The notes below the pieces were generated by a model. It did no database searches and was not told where the DNA came from. It saw only the letters and a program-made list of their open reading frames with translations. A stretch of 64,000 nucleotides of DNA from Vermamoeba vermiformis (lineage: Eukaryota > Tubulinea > Echinamoebida): contig JBEWZL010000061.1 of assembly GCA_045837725.1 (NCBI GenBank), positions 95,912 through 159,911 on the forward strand, in the 5' to 3' direction. This document shows, piece after piece, positions 33,850-46,193 of this stretch (within the stretch, counting starts at the first letter, position 1; each line of letters begins with the position of its first letter). Position numbers and translations under genes: made by a program.

Positions 33850-36009
33850 ATGTCCAACCGAATGCATAGCGTTGGCCCATTTCTTCTTGGCGAAACGATT
33901 GGAAGGTACGATCTGAACTCCGTCGCGCTTCTCAGAAGACTAACTTTTTTCGGCAACAGAGGATCTATTGGTAGAGTCAAGTTGGCAGTCCATAAAGAGA
34001 CGGGATTTAAAGTCGCTATCAAGATCATCGATAAAGAGAAGATCACTGAAGTTAATCCTCATCTCTTGCAGAAAATTGAACGAGAAATAGTATTGATGGT
34101 AATACATTACTTTTAATAACTTAATTATCGCGAAACTATGACCAGTATATCGACATTTCCGTTTGTTACCTAATTATTTTCAATCATCGTCGTTCCGAGC
34201 CGATTTCTAATCTTTCAATTAGAAACTCTTGAAGCACAGAAATATATTGAAGTTGTATGAAGTCTATGAAACCTCGAAGTACTTGTAAGTTTACACAAGT
34301 TCTTTGGTCGATTGCGACCGGATCTTGATGGAGATGAAATTTCAGTTTCTTATTGAGACAAAAAACAAAGCTAACAAGCTTATTTCAGGTTCTTAATATT
34401 GGAATATGCCGAAGGTGGCGAGTTGTTTGAATACTTAGTCGCTCGCGGCGGACTGCCAATCGACCAATCACTCGATTATTTCTACCAACTAATTACTGGC
34501 CTCGAGTACTGCCATAGTCATTTTGTTTAGTAAGTATCTTTTTATAAATGTTTGAAAACTGGAGAAATGCACGCGCGGAAGCGGGTTTTCAGATCGCGAA
34601 CGTTCTTTTTCGCGAAGTTTTCCACGAGATTCATGAATCAAGTATATATTAACCGACAATGTAATTCTCGCTAATCGCAGAAACCCCAGTTTATTCGCTT
34701 TTCAATAAGATTTCCTTATCGCGCAAACAAACTGGCACGCTTTTTGAAACAGAATGATACTAACCGATTCTTATTAGTCACCGAGATTTGAAGCCCGAAA
34801 ATCTTCTCCTCTCAGCCAATCACAAAGTCCTCAAGATTGCCGACTTTGGCTTGGCGGCCTTTGAGCCAGAGTTATCGATGTGCAAGACTAGCTGTGGTTC
34901 ACCGCATTACGCCAGCCCTGAAATCATTGCCGGAAAGAAATACGACGGAAGTTTGAGCGATGTTTGGAGTTGCGGCGTCATTTTGTATAGCCTCGTCACT
35001 GGTCGCTTACCCTTCGAGGATCAGAACTTGCCTGCCCTTTTGAGCAAGGTGAGTAACAAAGCACACGCAGTAGGAAGAAATTCTAACGATTTTATATTAG
35101 ATTAAGAAGGGAAAGTACTTTCCTGTCCCTCAATATGTCCCCGAAGGAGTTCGCGATCTGATCGAGCGCTGCTTGGTTACTGATCCAGCGAAAAGAATCA
35201 CCTTAGATGAAATTCTTGTTCATCCATGCATCGCCAATGTCGCACAAAGTACGTATTTTATCCTGGATGAATCCTCAGGAATCCAATTCGCTAAATTTCC
35301 TTTTTTAGAGTATAACGGTGGAATTACTAAACCTGTTGGGGAAAATGACAGCAAGTTAAAGAAAAAGGATAAGAAAACCAAGAACAAGTTGCTCGCTTTG
35401 GCTAAGTCGAATTCTATGGACAAAATTGGCAAAGAGGATGGCCAGGAAGATCTTCCCATTAAGTCAGAGATCGTCGAACAACTCCAAGTTTTGGGATGGA
35501 AGGAGTCCGATATTATGAAATCCTTAAAATCCTCAAAGCCCTCCATGATCAAGACTGTCTACCGACTCATCTACGAGCACGAGTCCGTTCCTACCGAAAT
35601 GATCTACAGCCGCGCCATCGAGTACAAGGATGAAATTGAGTTGGAGACTAACGACTCAATGAAACGCCGATCGATGTCAATCTCTGCCAATCCCTTGAAG
35701 GGTCGTCAGGCATTGAAGACTAGCGCTCCTGCCCGCGCTGTTTCAAGCGCACATCCTCCCGAACCAGCCGGTACTGCAAGTGCTGTCAAGTCTGCTGACT
35801 CGAGCAATGATGGTGCAGACCTTGATATCAAGAAAGCTCGTCGCACAATGTCGGACAGACGACAAGTGGTCCGAGTTCGTGTTCGAAGCGGATCCATTGG
35901 CACCAGCAACGCACACACTCCAGTTCCTCAGCACCCACCAGCAACTTTCGGTGCAATTCGTGAAGAATACAATGACGCGTCATTGCCCGCCCTTGTAAAT
36001 GCAGTGTAA
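33850..36009 (+). CDS. AMPK-related Ser/Thr kinase, BRSK/SAD-like
   Basis: Six exons: 33850-33905, 33960-34098, 34223-34284, 34389-34529, 34778-35048, 35101-36009; 525 residues. A further in-frame, stop-free 60-bp stretch at about 35250-35309 (GTACGT to TTTTTTAG) looks like a seventh intron; removing it gives 505. Kinase domain about residues 9-265: [15 protein letters not shown] (P-loop), VAIKIID (Lys), [11 protein letters not shown] (catalytic loop), [26 protein letters not shown] (activation-loop Thr site as in LKB1 targets) and [20 protein letters not shown]. It is followed by a UBA-like segment ([20 protein letters not shown]) typical of AMPK-related kinases, then a basic, Ser-rich tail. 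Known family roles: cell polarity and cell-cycle control downstream of LKB1. The tail has no clear KA1 domain. Confidence 0.9.
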
Positions 36010-36144
36010 ATACTTCGAGCGATGTAAATAACAACATGTACTTTTAGCTTCGATTTTGTGACTTGTAAAATAAAAAACCAACAAGGTTGTTAATCACAAT
36101 CATTTGTGCGACAATTTACAAAGGAATTACTATTTACATAATCT

Positions 36145-36898
36145 TTAATGATGATGAGTAATGGTGTCCAAATAGTGCGTTGCTTCGGTAGGTTCCAATC
36201 GTAGCAGGAAGAATGCGTAACCAATTGCTAGGCCTGCTATAATGGCGATGAATACTCCGACATTGAAACTCATTACTGCGAGCATTAATAGAAATGAGAT
36301 GCCCATGTGCACGAAATAAACAACCGTTCGGAAGATTTTGAACGAAATAATCGTTCCTTGGCTGAATGGCTGAATAACGGGCCTGTTTATACTAACAGTT
36401 AGTTGCGATGTAGGCACTTAAAGTCCAACCAGATCTAGTACCTTTCTGACTCGTTCCTAAAATTAGCTATTAATGCGCGCTAGTTGAAAGAATAGATAAC
36501 ATACAATAGCGTGTATTTTCTTCTCTTTGGTTGTACTAAAAGCAGACTAGTAAGAAATTGGCTTAAGATGGCTGATCCGAACAGAATAAACAAACTTCCA
36601 AAATAGCCCAAAGGTTCCTAAAAATTGACGTCAATATTTTGATATTAATTTGATTACATTAACTTTAAACTCAAACGGGAATCGAATTTTATCACTTAAT
36701 ATTAAAAATGATAAATAATTAGAATAACTTAGTAATACCTCAAGATCGCTTTACATCACTTACCGATACAACCCACCACTCAAACAAAATTGTTGCACTC
36801 ATGCTATTGCAAAAAACCATGCGCTTGCAACTTGGATTTGCTTGCATTACCGGTGACTCTGCTTCTTCTGCACGTATTCGGATGCTATCGTCATACAT
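36145..36898 (-). CDS. CTR-type copper transporter
   Basis: Four exons: 36898-36764, 36617-36505, 36456-36442 (only 15 nt) and 36382-36145; 166 residues. Copper transporters of the CTR/SLC31 family form trimers in the plasma membrane or vacuole and carry Cu(I). The family signature Met-x3-Met, 12 residues, Gly-x3-Gly is exact: MLAVM, SFNVGVFIAIIA, GLAIG. The first membrane segment is preceded by Met- and Cys-containing residues (VMQANPSCKRMVFCNSM), and the protein ends in His-His-His; both may bind copper. The second segment is GYFGSLFILFGSAILSQFL. The 15-nt microexon restores the frame between the segments and is needed for an uninterrupted protein. The gene converges on the kinase gene with 135 bp between the two ends. 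Confidence 0.88.
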
Positions 36899-37042
36899 TT
36901 GCGTTTTGTTGTTAATACGTACGAGGCGGAGAAACTAAAAGCAAATTGAATTTCAATTTTAAAAACAAAATCAGCCCTCGTTTTTTATAAATAATAGCCG
37001 AAGTTTTATTTGATTACAATATTTATTAAAATAGAAGTCATT

Positions 37043-38234
37043 TTAAGCGACTACAGTACGCATAAAGTCTTTGATGGAGTCCAGAGATTCCTCACGAACA
37101 GATGTCTCGGAGAAGGTAACAGGGAAGGGCAAGTGTTCCATTTTGAAAGGTACACCTTCGATACCAATGAAAATCTGCTCAGTGTTATCAACGTGAGTGC
37201 TGCCAGGTGTTGATTGACGAGTCTTGCGCAACATTTCACTGCGGTCCAAGTAAGTAAGCATTACACTGTAGTGTTCAAAGGAGCGTACTTACATTTCAGA
37301 TTCGAGCTCGCTTCTCAACTTCTCGACAGTTTTAGCGAGTTGAATGTCGTTCTTGTTGCATGCAACATGAATGGGGACGCGGTTGGTGTTCACAATCGGA
37401 TCGACCAGTATATCGTACAAGAGCCTGTGAAAGTTATGAGCACGAGACTAACGACGAATGTAGTTCGATGGCAACTTACTGAGCGCTTTGACGGATTTGA
37501 GGGTTCGCGGCGTCGATCACAAAGACTACGCCGCCAGTGTTGGGCAAGTAGTTGTGAATTTGTTCGCGCAGTCTGTCATGACCAGGGAAATCAACCAAAT
37601 TGATCTTCTTGTTGACCTACGATAATCGCACAAAGTTAGTAAGGTTGCGTTTTGGTGCTGTCACTGCGATCTGCGAGTGATTGAGCTTCAATTCAGAACG
37701 AATCGTACCTGACCATTTAAGTTGGTTTCGATAGAATTGACTTTCATCGAAGTAACAGTCTGCATATCTTTATTGTAAACGAGCTGAGAAAATAAAAATT
37801 ATTAAGATCTGGTTTCTTCGCGAATTGCTTCATTATTTATGCTTACCTTCATAAAAATTGACGTCTTTCCAGAATTGCAAACACCAACTAATAAAATTGT
37901 GTTGCCCCGTTGCTTGCGTCGGAAAGCACCACGAAAAACTGGAAAAATTTATTAAAAATAAATTACAACTAACTAATAGCTCTAAATCAATCGTGCTAAT
38001 GTTTTTAGTACTTACCAAAAAATAAAATAAAAATAACAAACGAAGCGATAGCCAACAATAAAACTCGTCCGCTCAGATTGACTCCATTTTCTGCCAAAAT
38101 CTTTTGTACAGGGGTTATATAACCCAGACCTGCTTTTTCTATTTGCTCCAAATACTCCTGAAAGCAAAAATGATTAATATTAAATCTGCAATCTCAGATG
38201 TGCGATAAATATTGAATAATTATAAACTAACCAT
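37043..38234 (-). CDS. SRPRB: Signal recognition particle receptor subunit beta
   Basis: Exons 38234-38232, 38157-38016, 37938-37847, 37783-37709, 37616-37480, 37424-37293, 37238-37043; 258 residues. It is a membrane-anchored small GTPase that docks SRP receptor alpha at the endoplasmic reticulum. Evidence: one N-terminal membrane segment (VLLLAIASFVIFILFFVF) followed by basic residues; P-loop LLVGVCNSGKTSIFMK; switch-2 region VDFPGHDRLRE (DxxG type); VVFVIDAANPQIR; the NKxD motif HVACNKNDIQLA; and a C-terminal part EMLRKTRQSTPGS as in animals. In this model the first exon is only the ATG itself, followed at once by GTTAGT; another upstream start cannot be excluded. Confidence 0.9.
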
Positions 38235-38659
38235 GAGAATATTTGCCGGGTTGTTAATAGTGCAATCGAGTTTGAACAATGCATTCGTGTGTCGAAATAC
38301 TGTTTTGCGTCACACAAAAATATCGTTTGACCAATTGTTGACCGGTAGTTTAAAAGAGAACGATCATCAAGTGGTCGCTTCCCTGAGTAAGCAATGTATT
38401 ATTCATACTTGATATATTTGGTTGTCGTGCCTTCGCGCTTCTTGAAAGTTGATGCCGTCCATGAACGCAACACAAACTGGTTGAACCTGGATATGCATAG
38501 AAGGATGAATCATCTCGGTTACTGCGAAAAATAGGAGAAAGGAAATGTCCCTGTGACTTTTCAATGTCGCGTGAGTGTCATTTTTCACCGCAACAGATTT
38601 TTTTAAACTTGGTTCGCTTCGATTTGTTTATTTTGATACTCTATTAACGTGACACAACC
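38235..38659. promoter_or_regulatory. Divergent promoter region, SRPRB and histidine gene
   Basis: 425 bp between two genes that start away from each other. No convincing gene inside; a short signal-peptide-like frame at 38233 overlaps the SRPRB start and is not supported. Confidence 0.35.
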
Positions 38660-41600
38660 ATGCCAATTGTCCCTTCAATTGATTTGTTGAACGGTACTAC
38701 GGTTCAACTCGTGGGAGGAGATGCGGCACAGCAAAAAGTAGATGCAGGTAAAACGTGCTTTTATAGGTTTAATATTGCTTAGTCAGGGTCTCAAAATTGA
38801 TATACTATTAGGTGATCCTGTTCCCATTGCTCGTCAATTCCGCGTTGCCGGAGAAATCGCGGTTGTCGATCTGGATGCAGCGTTGGGCAAGGGCTCTAAC
38901 AAAGAGTTAATATTAAAGCTAGTTAAAGAGGCCGATTGTCGCGTCGGTGGAGGTATTCGTGACGTAGAGACTGCTTTATTTTGGTTAAATGCCGGCGCAT
39001 CCAAAGGTAAATTCAACTTACGCTCTCCGCATTATTGCGAGAAAAAAACTCTAAAAAATATCACTTATTAATTAATAAACGGTAGTAAAATAAAATAAAT
39101 TTACTACGGGATCCAAGCAGATTCCCAAATTTCGGCTGTTAAGGATCGGAGTTTACAACATTAGCTTCGAAGGATATTAATCTCCATTTTTCTTTAGTTG
39201 TTTTGGGCACCGCTGCAGTACCCGAAGTTTTGTCGCAGTTGCCCAAGTCACGTGTCGTCGCGGCGCTTGACTGCGTCCACGGAGAGGTTGTGGTCAAAGG
39301 CTGGACGACGAAGACCGGTCAGAATGTATTTGATCGCATCAAGGATCTCAAACAATATGTAGGAGGATTTCTCGTTACTTTTGTTGAACGCGAAGGACGG
39401 ATGCAAGGCATTGATTTGAATACTGTCAAACAGTTGGGTACGTACCACTCATTGCTTACACTAATACGATATAACCTAACGAAAAGCATAGCCGAGGCCG
39501 TTGGTAACGATGCTGTGTTGACAATTGCCGGAGGAGTCACTACACTCGAAGAAATCGCAGAGCTTGACAGAATGGGCGTTGAAGCTCAAGTAAGCCACCC
39601 ACTAATTACCCTTATTAGAGATATTAATTGATCATAGGTCGGTATGGCTCTTTACACTAAGCATATGGATCTCGGCGAGGCTATTGCCGCACCTTTGGTG
39701 AGTGATAGATCCGACGGTTTGTTCCCTACGGTAGTCGTTGATGAGCGAGGCACCGCTTTGGGACTCGTGTACTCGAGCAAAGAAAGCATCAAAGAGAGCG
39801 TCAAGACATTGCGTGGTGTCTATCACTCTCGCAAGCGAGGTTTGTGGCGCAAAGGAGAGACTTCTGGTGATTATCAAGAGTTGTTGCGAATCAAAGTTGA
39901 CTGCGATCGTGACGCTATTTCTTTTGTCGTCAAACAGCACGGAGATGGCTTCTGTCATTTAAAGACCACGTGAGTATCGACGATTATACTTGTTGGAATT
40001 TACTTACATCTAATCAGTACGTGCTTCGGTGAGGTACAAGGAATCGATCACATTATGAAGACATTCCAAGATCGCATCAAGAATCCACAGCCTAACTCGT
40101 ATACGAACAAGCTCTTAAGCAACGAGACGATGCTCAAGGCGAAGATCTTGGAAGAGGCTAAAGAGGTCACTGAAGCTAAAACTAAGGAGGAAGTTATCCA
40201 CGAGACGGCCGATCTGTTCTACTTTACGCTAGTCAACGCTGCTAAACACGGCGTTACATTGCACGACATCGATATGGAGCTCAATCAACGCACTCGTCAA
40301 GTCAACAGAAGACACGGCGCAGCAAAATCAGAGTTCCTGAATGTTGTTAGCACCGCTAATACCACAGAACAGCCCAAGGTCGAGGCACCGAAACCCACTG
40401 CTCAACAACAGCAAGGGATCACAGATTATTCGAAGGTCACTATCCGTCGTTTGTCTCCCGAAGAAGTACTTGGTTCAACTTGCGATCCTATTGATCCCAA
40501 GGCACTCAGCGTTGCTCGCGATATTTTATCTGATGTGAAGAGCAAGGGACTTCCCGGCTTGCTCGAACACGCTCAGCGTTTAGGTGACATTGCTAGCCCT
40601 AACGAGTCCGTATTTATGACCCGTGAGGAGCTTAAGCAGCACTTTGACAGCTTGCCAAAAGAACACCAAGATACATTGTTGCGCACGGCAGAACGTATTC
40701 GATCATTTGCTCAATCTCAACGCGATTGTATGACCGATTTAGTCACCACTATTGAGGTATGAACATTGCAAATCATAGTTCAAGCTAACTAATTGTGCTA
40801 AAGGGAGGACGTGCTGGCCACCGAGTACTCGCTGTTGATAAGGCCGGTTGTTATGCTCCAGGAGGTCGATTCCCGTTGCCCTCATCAGTGCTCATGACCG
40901 CCGTTACGGCTCGTGTCGCAGGAGTCAAAACTGTTTGGGTTGCCTCCCCTCGCCCCTCATCGGTCACTGCTGCTGCTGCTTATGTTGCAGGTGCTGATGG
41001 CTTGTTGCGCGTTGGTGGTGCTCAAGCTATTGCTGCTCTTGCCTACGGAGCTGGACCTATCCCTGCTATGGATGTCATCGTTGGTCCTGGTAACAAGTTC
41101 GTCACGGCTGCTAAATCTTTGGTCTCGGGAGATGTATGTAACACATTTGTCACAAACCGAATGTTCTAATTCATTATTGCGACAGGTCAAAATCGACATG
41201 CTTGCGGGTCCCTCAGAGTGTTTAGTTGTCGCTGATGAAACAGCTGACCCTGCTACTGTGGCAGCTGACCTATTGGCTCAAGCTGAACACGATACTGAGG
41301 CACGACCATTGCTCGTTGCTTTATCCGAATCGATCGTTGATGCTGTTGAGCGAGAGATCCGCGCTCAGCTCGAGAAGTTATCGACTGCGTCAATTGCCTC
41401 TCAATCGATCACCAAGCACGGAGTGGCAGTTGTGGCTCGTGACTTGAATCAAGCCATCGCTTTTTGCGACCGACTCGCTCCTGAACACTTGGAACTTCAC
41501 ATTGAAAATGCACCGGCTATCGCTTCCAAGTTGCGTCATTACGGTGCCTTATTCATTGGCCACCACTCCGCTGAAGTGCTCGGCGACTATGGCGCTGGAC

Positions 41601-43958
41601 CGAATCACGTGTTGCCCACTGGACGAACTTCGCGATACACTGGAGGGTTGTCTGTCCTCACCTTTTTGAAGGTACACTCGTGGTTGCAAATTGAGGATCC
41701 AGTTGCGGCACTCCCCGTAGTACGCGATGCAGTGACTCTAGGCCAACTCGAAGGACTCTACGGTCACGCTGCCGCTGCAGCTAAGAGATTGCACGTCGAA
41801 GGAGAGAGGTCACAAACCTCCGCTGAAGTGGTCAAGTCACGCTTTGTTCGTGCCGATTTGAGCAACATCGGAGTGTACCATCCCATTCAGCCATTAGAAG
41901 TATTGGCTGAAGAGATTGGTTTGCCTGTCGATAAGCTTGCCAAGCTCGATGCAAATGAGAATTTGTATGGACCGCTCGAAGAAGTTCGCCAAGCCATCTC
42001 TAACGTACGTAAATATGACGCCTATTTTACACCGAAAACTTGGAATTGTTGACTAATTATGGTTACTCTCAGGCTAATTTACACATCTATCCCGATCCTG
42101 GTCAAACTTATTTGCGAAGGGATATCGCCGAGTACCACAGAGTAAAGTCCGAACAAATTGTCATTGGCACTGGCAGCGACGATTTGCTCGACGTTTTGAT
42201 TCGCGTCGTCGATCCTAAGGCCATTGTTATTTCAACGCCCACATTTGGCATGTACTCGTTCTTGGGCAAGATCAACAAGGCTCGCATTGTCGACGTTCCT
42301 CGTGACGTCAACTTTGATGTAAGAACTCGCTAGTTTTCTGTGGAATAACTCATTAACGCACCTTTATAGGTTGATGTCAACGCCGTGGCACAAGCTGTCA
42401 AGAAGAGCAATGCCAAATTAATGTTCTTCGCAACGCCCAACAACCCGACAGGCAACGCGCTCTCCGAACAGCAGATTGTTAGTTTGTGCAGCCAAAATCC
42501 CGATTGTGTTGTTGCTTTGGACGAGGCCTACATCGAGTTCTCAAATGCACCTGTGGTCTCTTCAATTCCGTTGATCGAAAAGTTCCCGAACTTGGTCATC
42601 TTCCGTACTTTCAGCAAGTACTCTGCTTTGGCAGGACTTCGCGTTGGTTTTGCAGTTGCTCATCCCGAGCTCGCTAGTGTTTTTATGGCGCTTAAGCAGC
42701 CTTACAACATGTCTTCTGTCGCCGACGTAGCTGCTCGTGCATGCATTAAACACATGGACAAACTGCTCACTCAAATTGACCTCATCAAGTACGTGCACAT
42801 CTATTGTGGCTCTCAAATACTAATTGATCTACAGGGCTGAGAAAGCTAATATTGTTTCATTGGTGTCGAAGTACGCGTGGCTGAAGCCCGTGCCATCAGA
42901 GACAAACTTCATGCTCGTGGAAGTTATCAACAGACCTGCTTGGTTAATTAAGGCCAGCCTGCGTCGTCGTGGAGTTCTTGTTCGTCACTTTGATCACCCG
43001 CGATTGAGCAAGTACATTCGCATCAGCGTTGGTCGCCCTGCAGATACAGTGCTGCTGAAACAAGGTTTGGATGAGCTCGATGCTGCTCAAGATGACTTTG
43101 TGCAGTACAAACCCGACGGACTTTTGTTTGATATGGATGGGTAAGTAGCTGCTAGAATTTAGTATGAAACAAAACTAATTCAAAGTAGTGTGTTGGTTGA
43201 CGTGACTCAGTCTTATCGCCAAGCCATCATTTTGACCGCCGCTCATTTTGGTGTTACTGTCTCTCAAGACGACATCAAGGACGCAAAAGCAGAGGGTAAC
43301 GCCAACAACGACTGGGTTCTGACGCAGCGCTTGATTGCAAAGAAGGTACGTTGGGATTTTGATCTCAAACAGTGGATCTAAATGGTTCTTTATCAGACTG
43401 GCACCGTCGTGCCATTGCAAGACGTCATCGACAAGTTTGAGGAGTTATACGTTGGCAATAGCAATGATGCTTCATCGGGTCTCTGGCGTCGCGAGAACCC
43501 ACTCGTTACTGCTGAATTCCTCGAGAACTTGGCGAAGCAACTGCCACTTGCAGTCGTGACTGGTCGACCTCGTCGTGATGCTGAACGATTCTTGAATCAC
43601 ACTGGATTCGGAAAGTACTTCAAAGCTGTCGTGTGCATGGGTAAGTCAAAATCTACAAGCTCTACTTGTTTGAATTTAGAACTTATTTTGAGCAGAGGAC
43701 ACTGCCTTCCCCAAACCTAGTCCACAACCTGTCGAAGCAGCGTTGAAACAACTCGGTATCAAGCGTGCTTGGATGATTGGCGACACACCGGATGACATTA
43801 TTGCCGCTACTGGTGCGTGTGTTGTGGGCATTGGTGCGTTATACTCGCCAGGAGCAAATGACCCAGTGACAGTTCGAGCACTTCAAGCTGTTGGAGCTCT
43901 GCGCGTTACTGAAAACGCCACCGAACTTCTCCCGCTGCTCGCGCAAGTGAAATTGTAA
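38660..43958 (+). CDS. Histidine biosynthesis fusion: HisA-HisI-HisE-HisD-HisC-HAD
   Basis: Fourteen exons: 38660-38747, 38812-39006, 39198-39437, 39492-39589, 39638-39969, 40018-40756, 40804-41133, 41186-42004, 42073-42318, 42370-42788, 42835-43140, 43189-43345, 43397-43640, 43696-43958; 1,491 residues. Parts in order: HisA isomerase (1-225: VPSIDLLNGTTVQLVGGD, CRVGGGIRDVE, LTIAGGVTTLEE); HisI cyclohydrolase (about 228-330: SRKRGLWRKGETSG, VDCDRDAISF, GFCHLKTTTCFGE); HisE pyrophosphohydrolase (about 332-420: ILEEAKEVTEAKTKEEV, ETADLFYFTL); HisD dehydrogenase (about 458-865: YAPGGRFPLPSS, LAGPSECLV, APEHLELHIENA, GDYGAGPNHVLPT); HisC aminotransferase (about 890-1257: HIYPDPGQTYLRRDIAEY, DEAYIEFS, pyridoxal Lys in RTFSKYSALAGLRVGF); HAD phosphatase (1263-1491: LLFDMDGVLVD, VVTGRPRRDAERFL, PKPSPQPVEAAL, IGDTPDDIIAATG). 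HisI-HisE-HisD in this order is the fungal HIS4 arrangement. The HAD part may act as histidinol-phosphate phosphatase (inference). All key motifs are intact. Confidence 0.93.
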
Positions 43959-44314
43959 ATTAATCGTCGTTAATTTAGTTAAATCGGGACACAAAATTGC
44001 GCTTCGACAATTTATTTGCTTCAATAGACTGTTGAGGCCAAAGTGTGGCCGATGTCAAATTATCTCCGTATCCGATGTCATCGGAGTTTTAGTCGCAAAT
44101 TAGGAATAATATAAATATTTTGCACAAATTTTGTTCCCTTTTTTGTTTGTGCCCGTCACTTTCCAGCAATATATGAATGAATGGCCCACAAATGGTATCA
44201 TAATACGAACTTCCTCTTCTTGTTATCTCGTGAGTATATCTGTACGAAACATCCGTAACAAATTGATTGATATCGGCTTTAGTGGTGGTTTCAGTCGCCC
44301 CCGAATTAATTGTA
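43959..44314. other. Intergenic, possible upstream exon
   Basis: About 356 bp between the histidine gene and the PA/7TM gene. The frame just upstream of the chosen ATG stays open (PELIVMRR), so a further 5' exon of the next gene may lie here. Confidence 0.35.
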
Positions 44315-46038
44315 ATGAGAAGGAGTAGCGAAGAAATGATTACCGTTGTTTCTTTGTATTACGTCGGTAAGTGTCACAGATTCTGAAAAAAATAATAATA
44401 ATAAACAGTATACGACTCTGACACAGAAAATGTTAATAACGATAATTAATAGTATTATTTTATTATTATTATTAATCAGGAAATCGTGACTTGGCGGGGA
44501 GCATCTATGGTGTGCTTTCACTAGGGTTTTCGGATGGGGTTTACAACGCGAATGATGACAACTTTATACCGTTCAACGGTACAAATGCAATGGCTTTGAC
44601 AGAACAAGCTGAGTTACCCATTGAAAATAATTTGAGGAGGTTAATTCAGCGAGGGGCGATTGGGATCGTGATCGCTAGAAATACGCAATTCAGTAAGAAA
44701 TCAATCAATAAATTGTCCCATGAAATTAATCCATATATTTCTAGGTCTTGGCAGGTAAAGTAATACAACACAGAGCGACGAGAGTTTAATATTGCAAAAC
44801 AGAATAATGTACAACACCAACGGTACAGACACGTCAGACATTAATGTACCAGTCGTAGAAATATCTTTGACGGATTACAATCGCATAAAAGAATGGATGT
44901 TGCTGGATGAGGCGTTTTATCTGCCAGTTAGTTTATCGCCAGGTCGGTTTCAATTATTTATAAGAGCGAAAGCGTTGTTTCTTACTTGATTCAATAGGCT
45001 ACAACGCTTGGTATGCTTATAATTCAGGCCCTTATTTGACAATTTGGCAGGTCACAATGGCTGTTTTCACAGGTATTTTTGTGTGACACGTGCCACGTAT
45101 ATTTTCAATTGTAACGAGACTGACTATGCATAACAGCTGCGGCACTTGCACTTGCACTTCGGCGTTTGATTTTGTTACTGCAAGGAAACAAGCTCGCGTC
45201 CTTTTGGCTCGCTCGAACGGCGTACATTTTTGAGATTATCGGCCTAACGCGTACGTGCAGAAAAAGTACTAGTCCCTTCGAATACTAACGAAATATAGTG
45301 CGGCTACTTTATACGTGCTTGAACCCGTTAGGCGGGCGAATAACGACACCTTGGTGGCTGGAACAAATTCTACGTTCACTGAATATACCCTTTAACCTTG
45401 CTACGGCAATAATGGTCACGTTCTTTTGGTGAGTTATTGTGATTGTGCCAATACATGTCAATCTTATTGTTATGCCAGGCATTTCGAGCTCTCAAAAAGC
45501 ACGATGATTTCGTTGGATGTGGGAAAGACGAAGTTGCCAATTTTTATCGGTAATTATCTTAGATTTATAGTAATTATAGAATATTCTTTGCTAACCAGGC
45601 AATAGCAATCTTTCTGGTTTTTGTTCTAGAATTTTCGACCTCGATCCCTCGCGCCTTTAACGCAGACAGTCAATCAATCTATTACATTTTGAACGCAGTA
45701 ATTTATTGCTTGTCTGTCTCCATTTTAGGTGTATTTTATGTAATTACTGGCAAGAAGGTCATCAAACATATCGAATTAATGGGACGCGATAATCCGACGG
45801 AAGGCGAAGTAAAGAAACAAAAAAGAATGCGAATTGTACGTAATTCTATTGTATTTTAATGGTATTTACCTGTTGCATTTAGGTCTCAGCTAAAATCATT
45901 ATCAGCGGTGTTTGCCTGTTTTGCATTGCCATGGTTTATATCCTCACGGCAACGCCGATTTATACGGACCCGGTTGTTTACGGGATTGTGTGGTGGTTGA
46001 TATTTGGCTTGTTCAATACTTTGAGCGTATTATTGTAA
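44315..46038 (+). CDS. PA-domain seven-pass membrane protein
   Basis: Ten exons: 44315-44366, 44480-44692, 44745-44754 (10 nt), 44803-44942, 44998-45072, 45137-45250, 45299-45428, 45479-45549, 45606-45835, 45883-46038; 396 residues. The N-terminal part resembles a protease-associated (PA) domain: EQAELPIENNLRRLIQRGAI, GIVIARNTQF, INVPVVEISLTDYNRI. Then come about seven membrane segments: YLTIWQVTMAVFTAAALALA, WLARTAYIFEIIGLTLRLLY, ILRSLNIPFNLATAIMVTFF, PIFIAIFLVFVLEF, AVIYCLSVSILGVFYVI, KIIISGVCLFCIAMVYIL, GIVWWLIFGLFNTLSVLL. An extracellular or luminal PA domain joined to seven membrane helices suggests a receptor or sorting protein; I cannot name the family. The start is uncertain, and a signal peptide may be encoded in a missed first exon. 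The 10-nt microexon is needed to keep the frame. Confidence 0.7.
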
Positions 46039-46193
46039 AATAAAATCGGAACAAAATCTTTATTCGATTCGCAATTGCATTCTGTGAGGAATGCTAGTAA
46101 GGTCATAATTATTGTTGTTAATGTTTATATCCCTTTCCTATTTCACACGTATTTGCGCATTGCTTTGAGCACGCATCTCAATCCGTCTTTGAC

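Noticed and set aside
35250-35309. Firm call of a seventh kinase exon boundary
   Set aside because: The 60-bp stretch is in frame and stop-free, so sequence alone cannot tell intron from coding; noted as an option only.
38212-38412. Short plus-strand frame with a signal-like N-terminus
   Set aside because: It overlaps the SRPRB start on the other strand, has no homology I can see and no splice context.
38403-38588. Minus-strand frame of 61 codons upstream of SRPRB
   Set aside because: No recognisable content and no good start context; left out.
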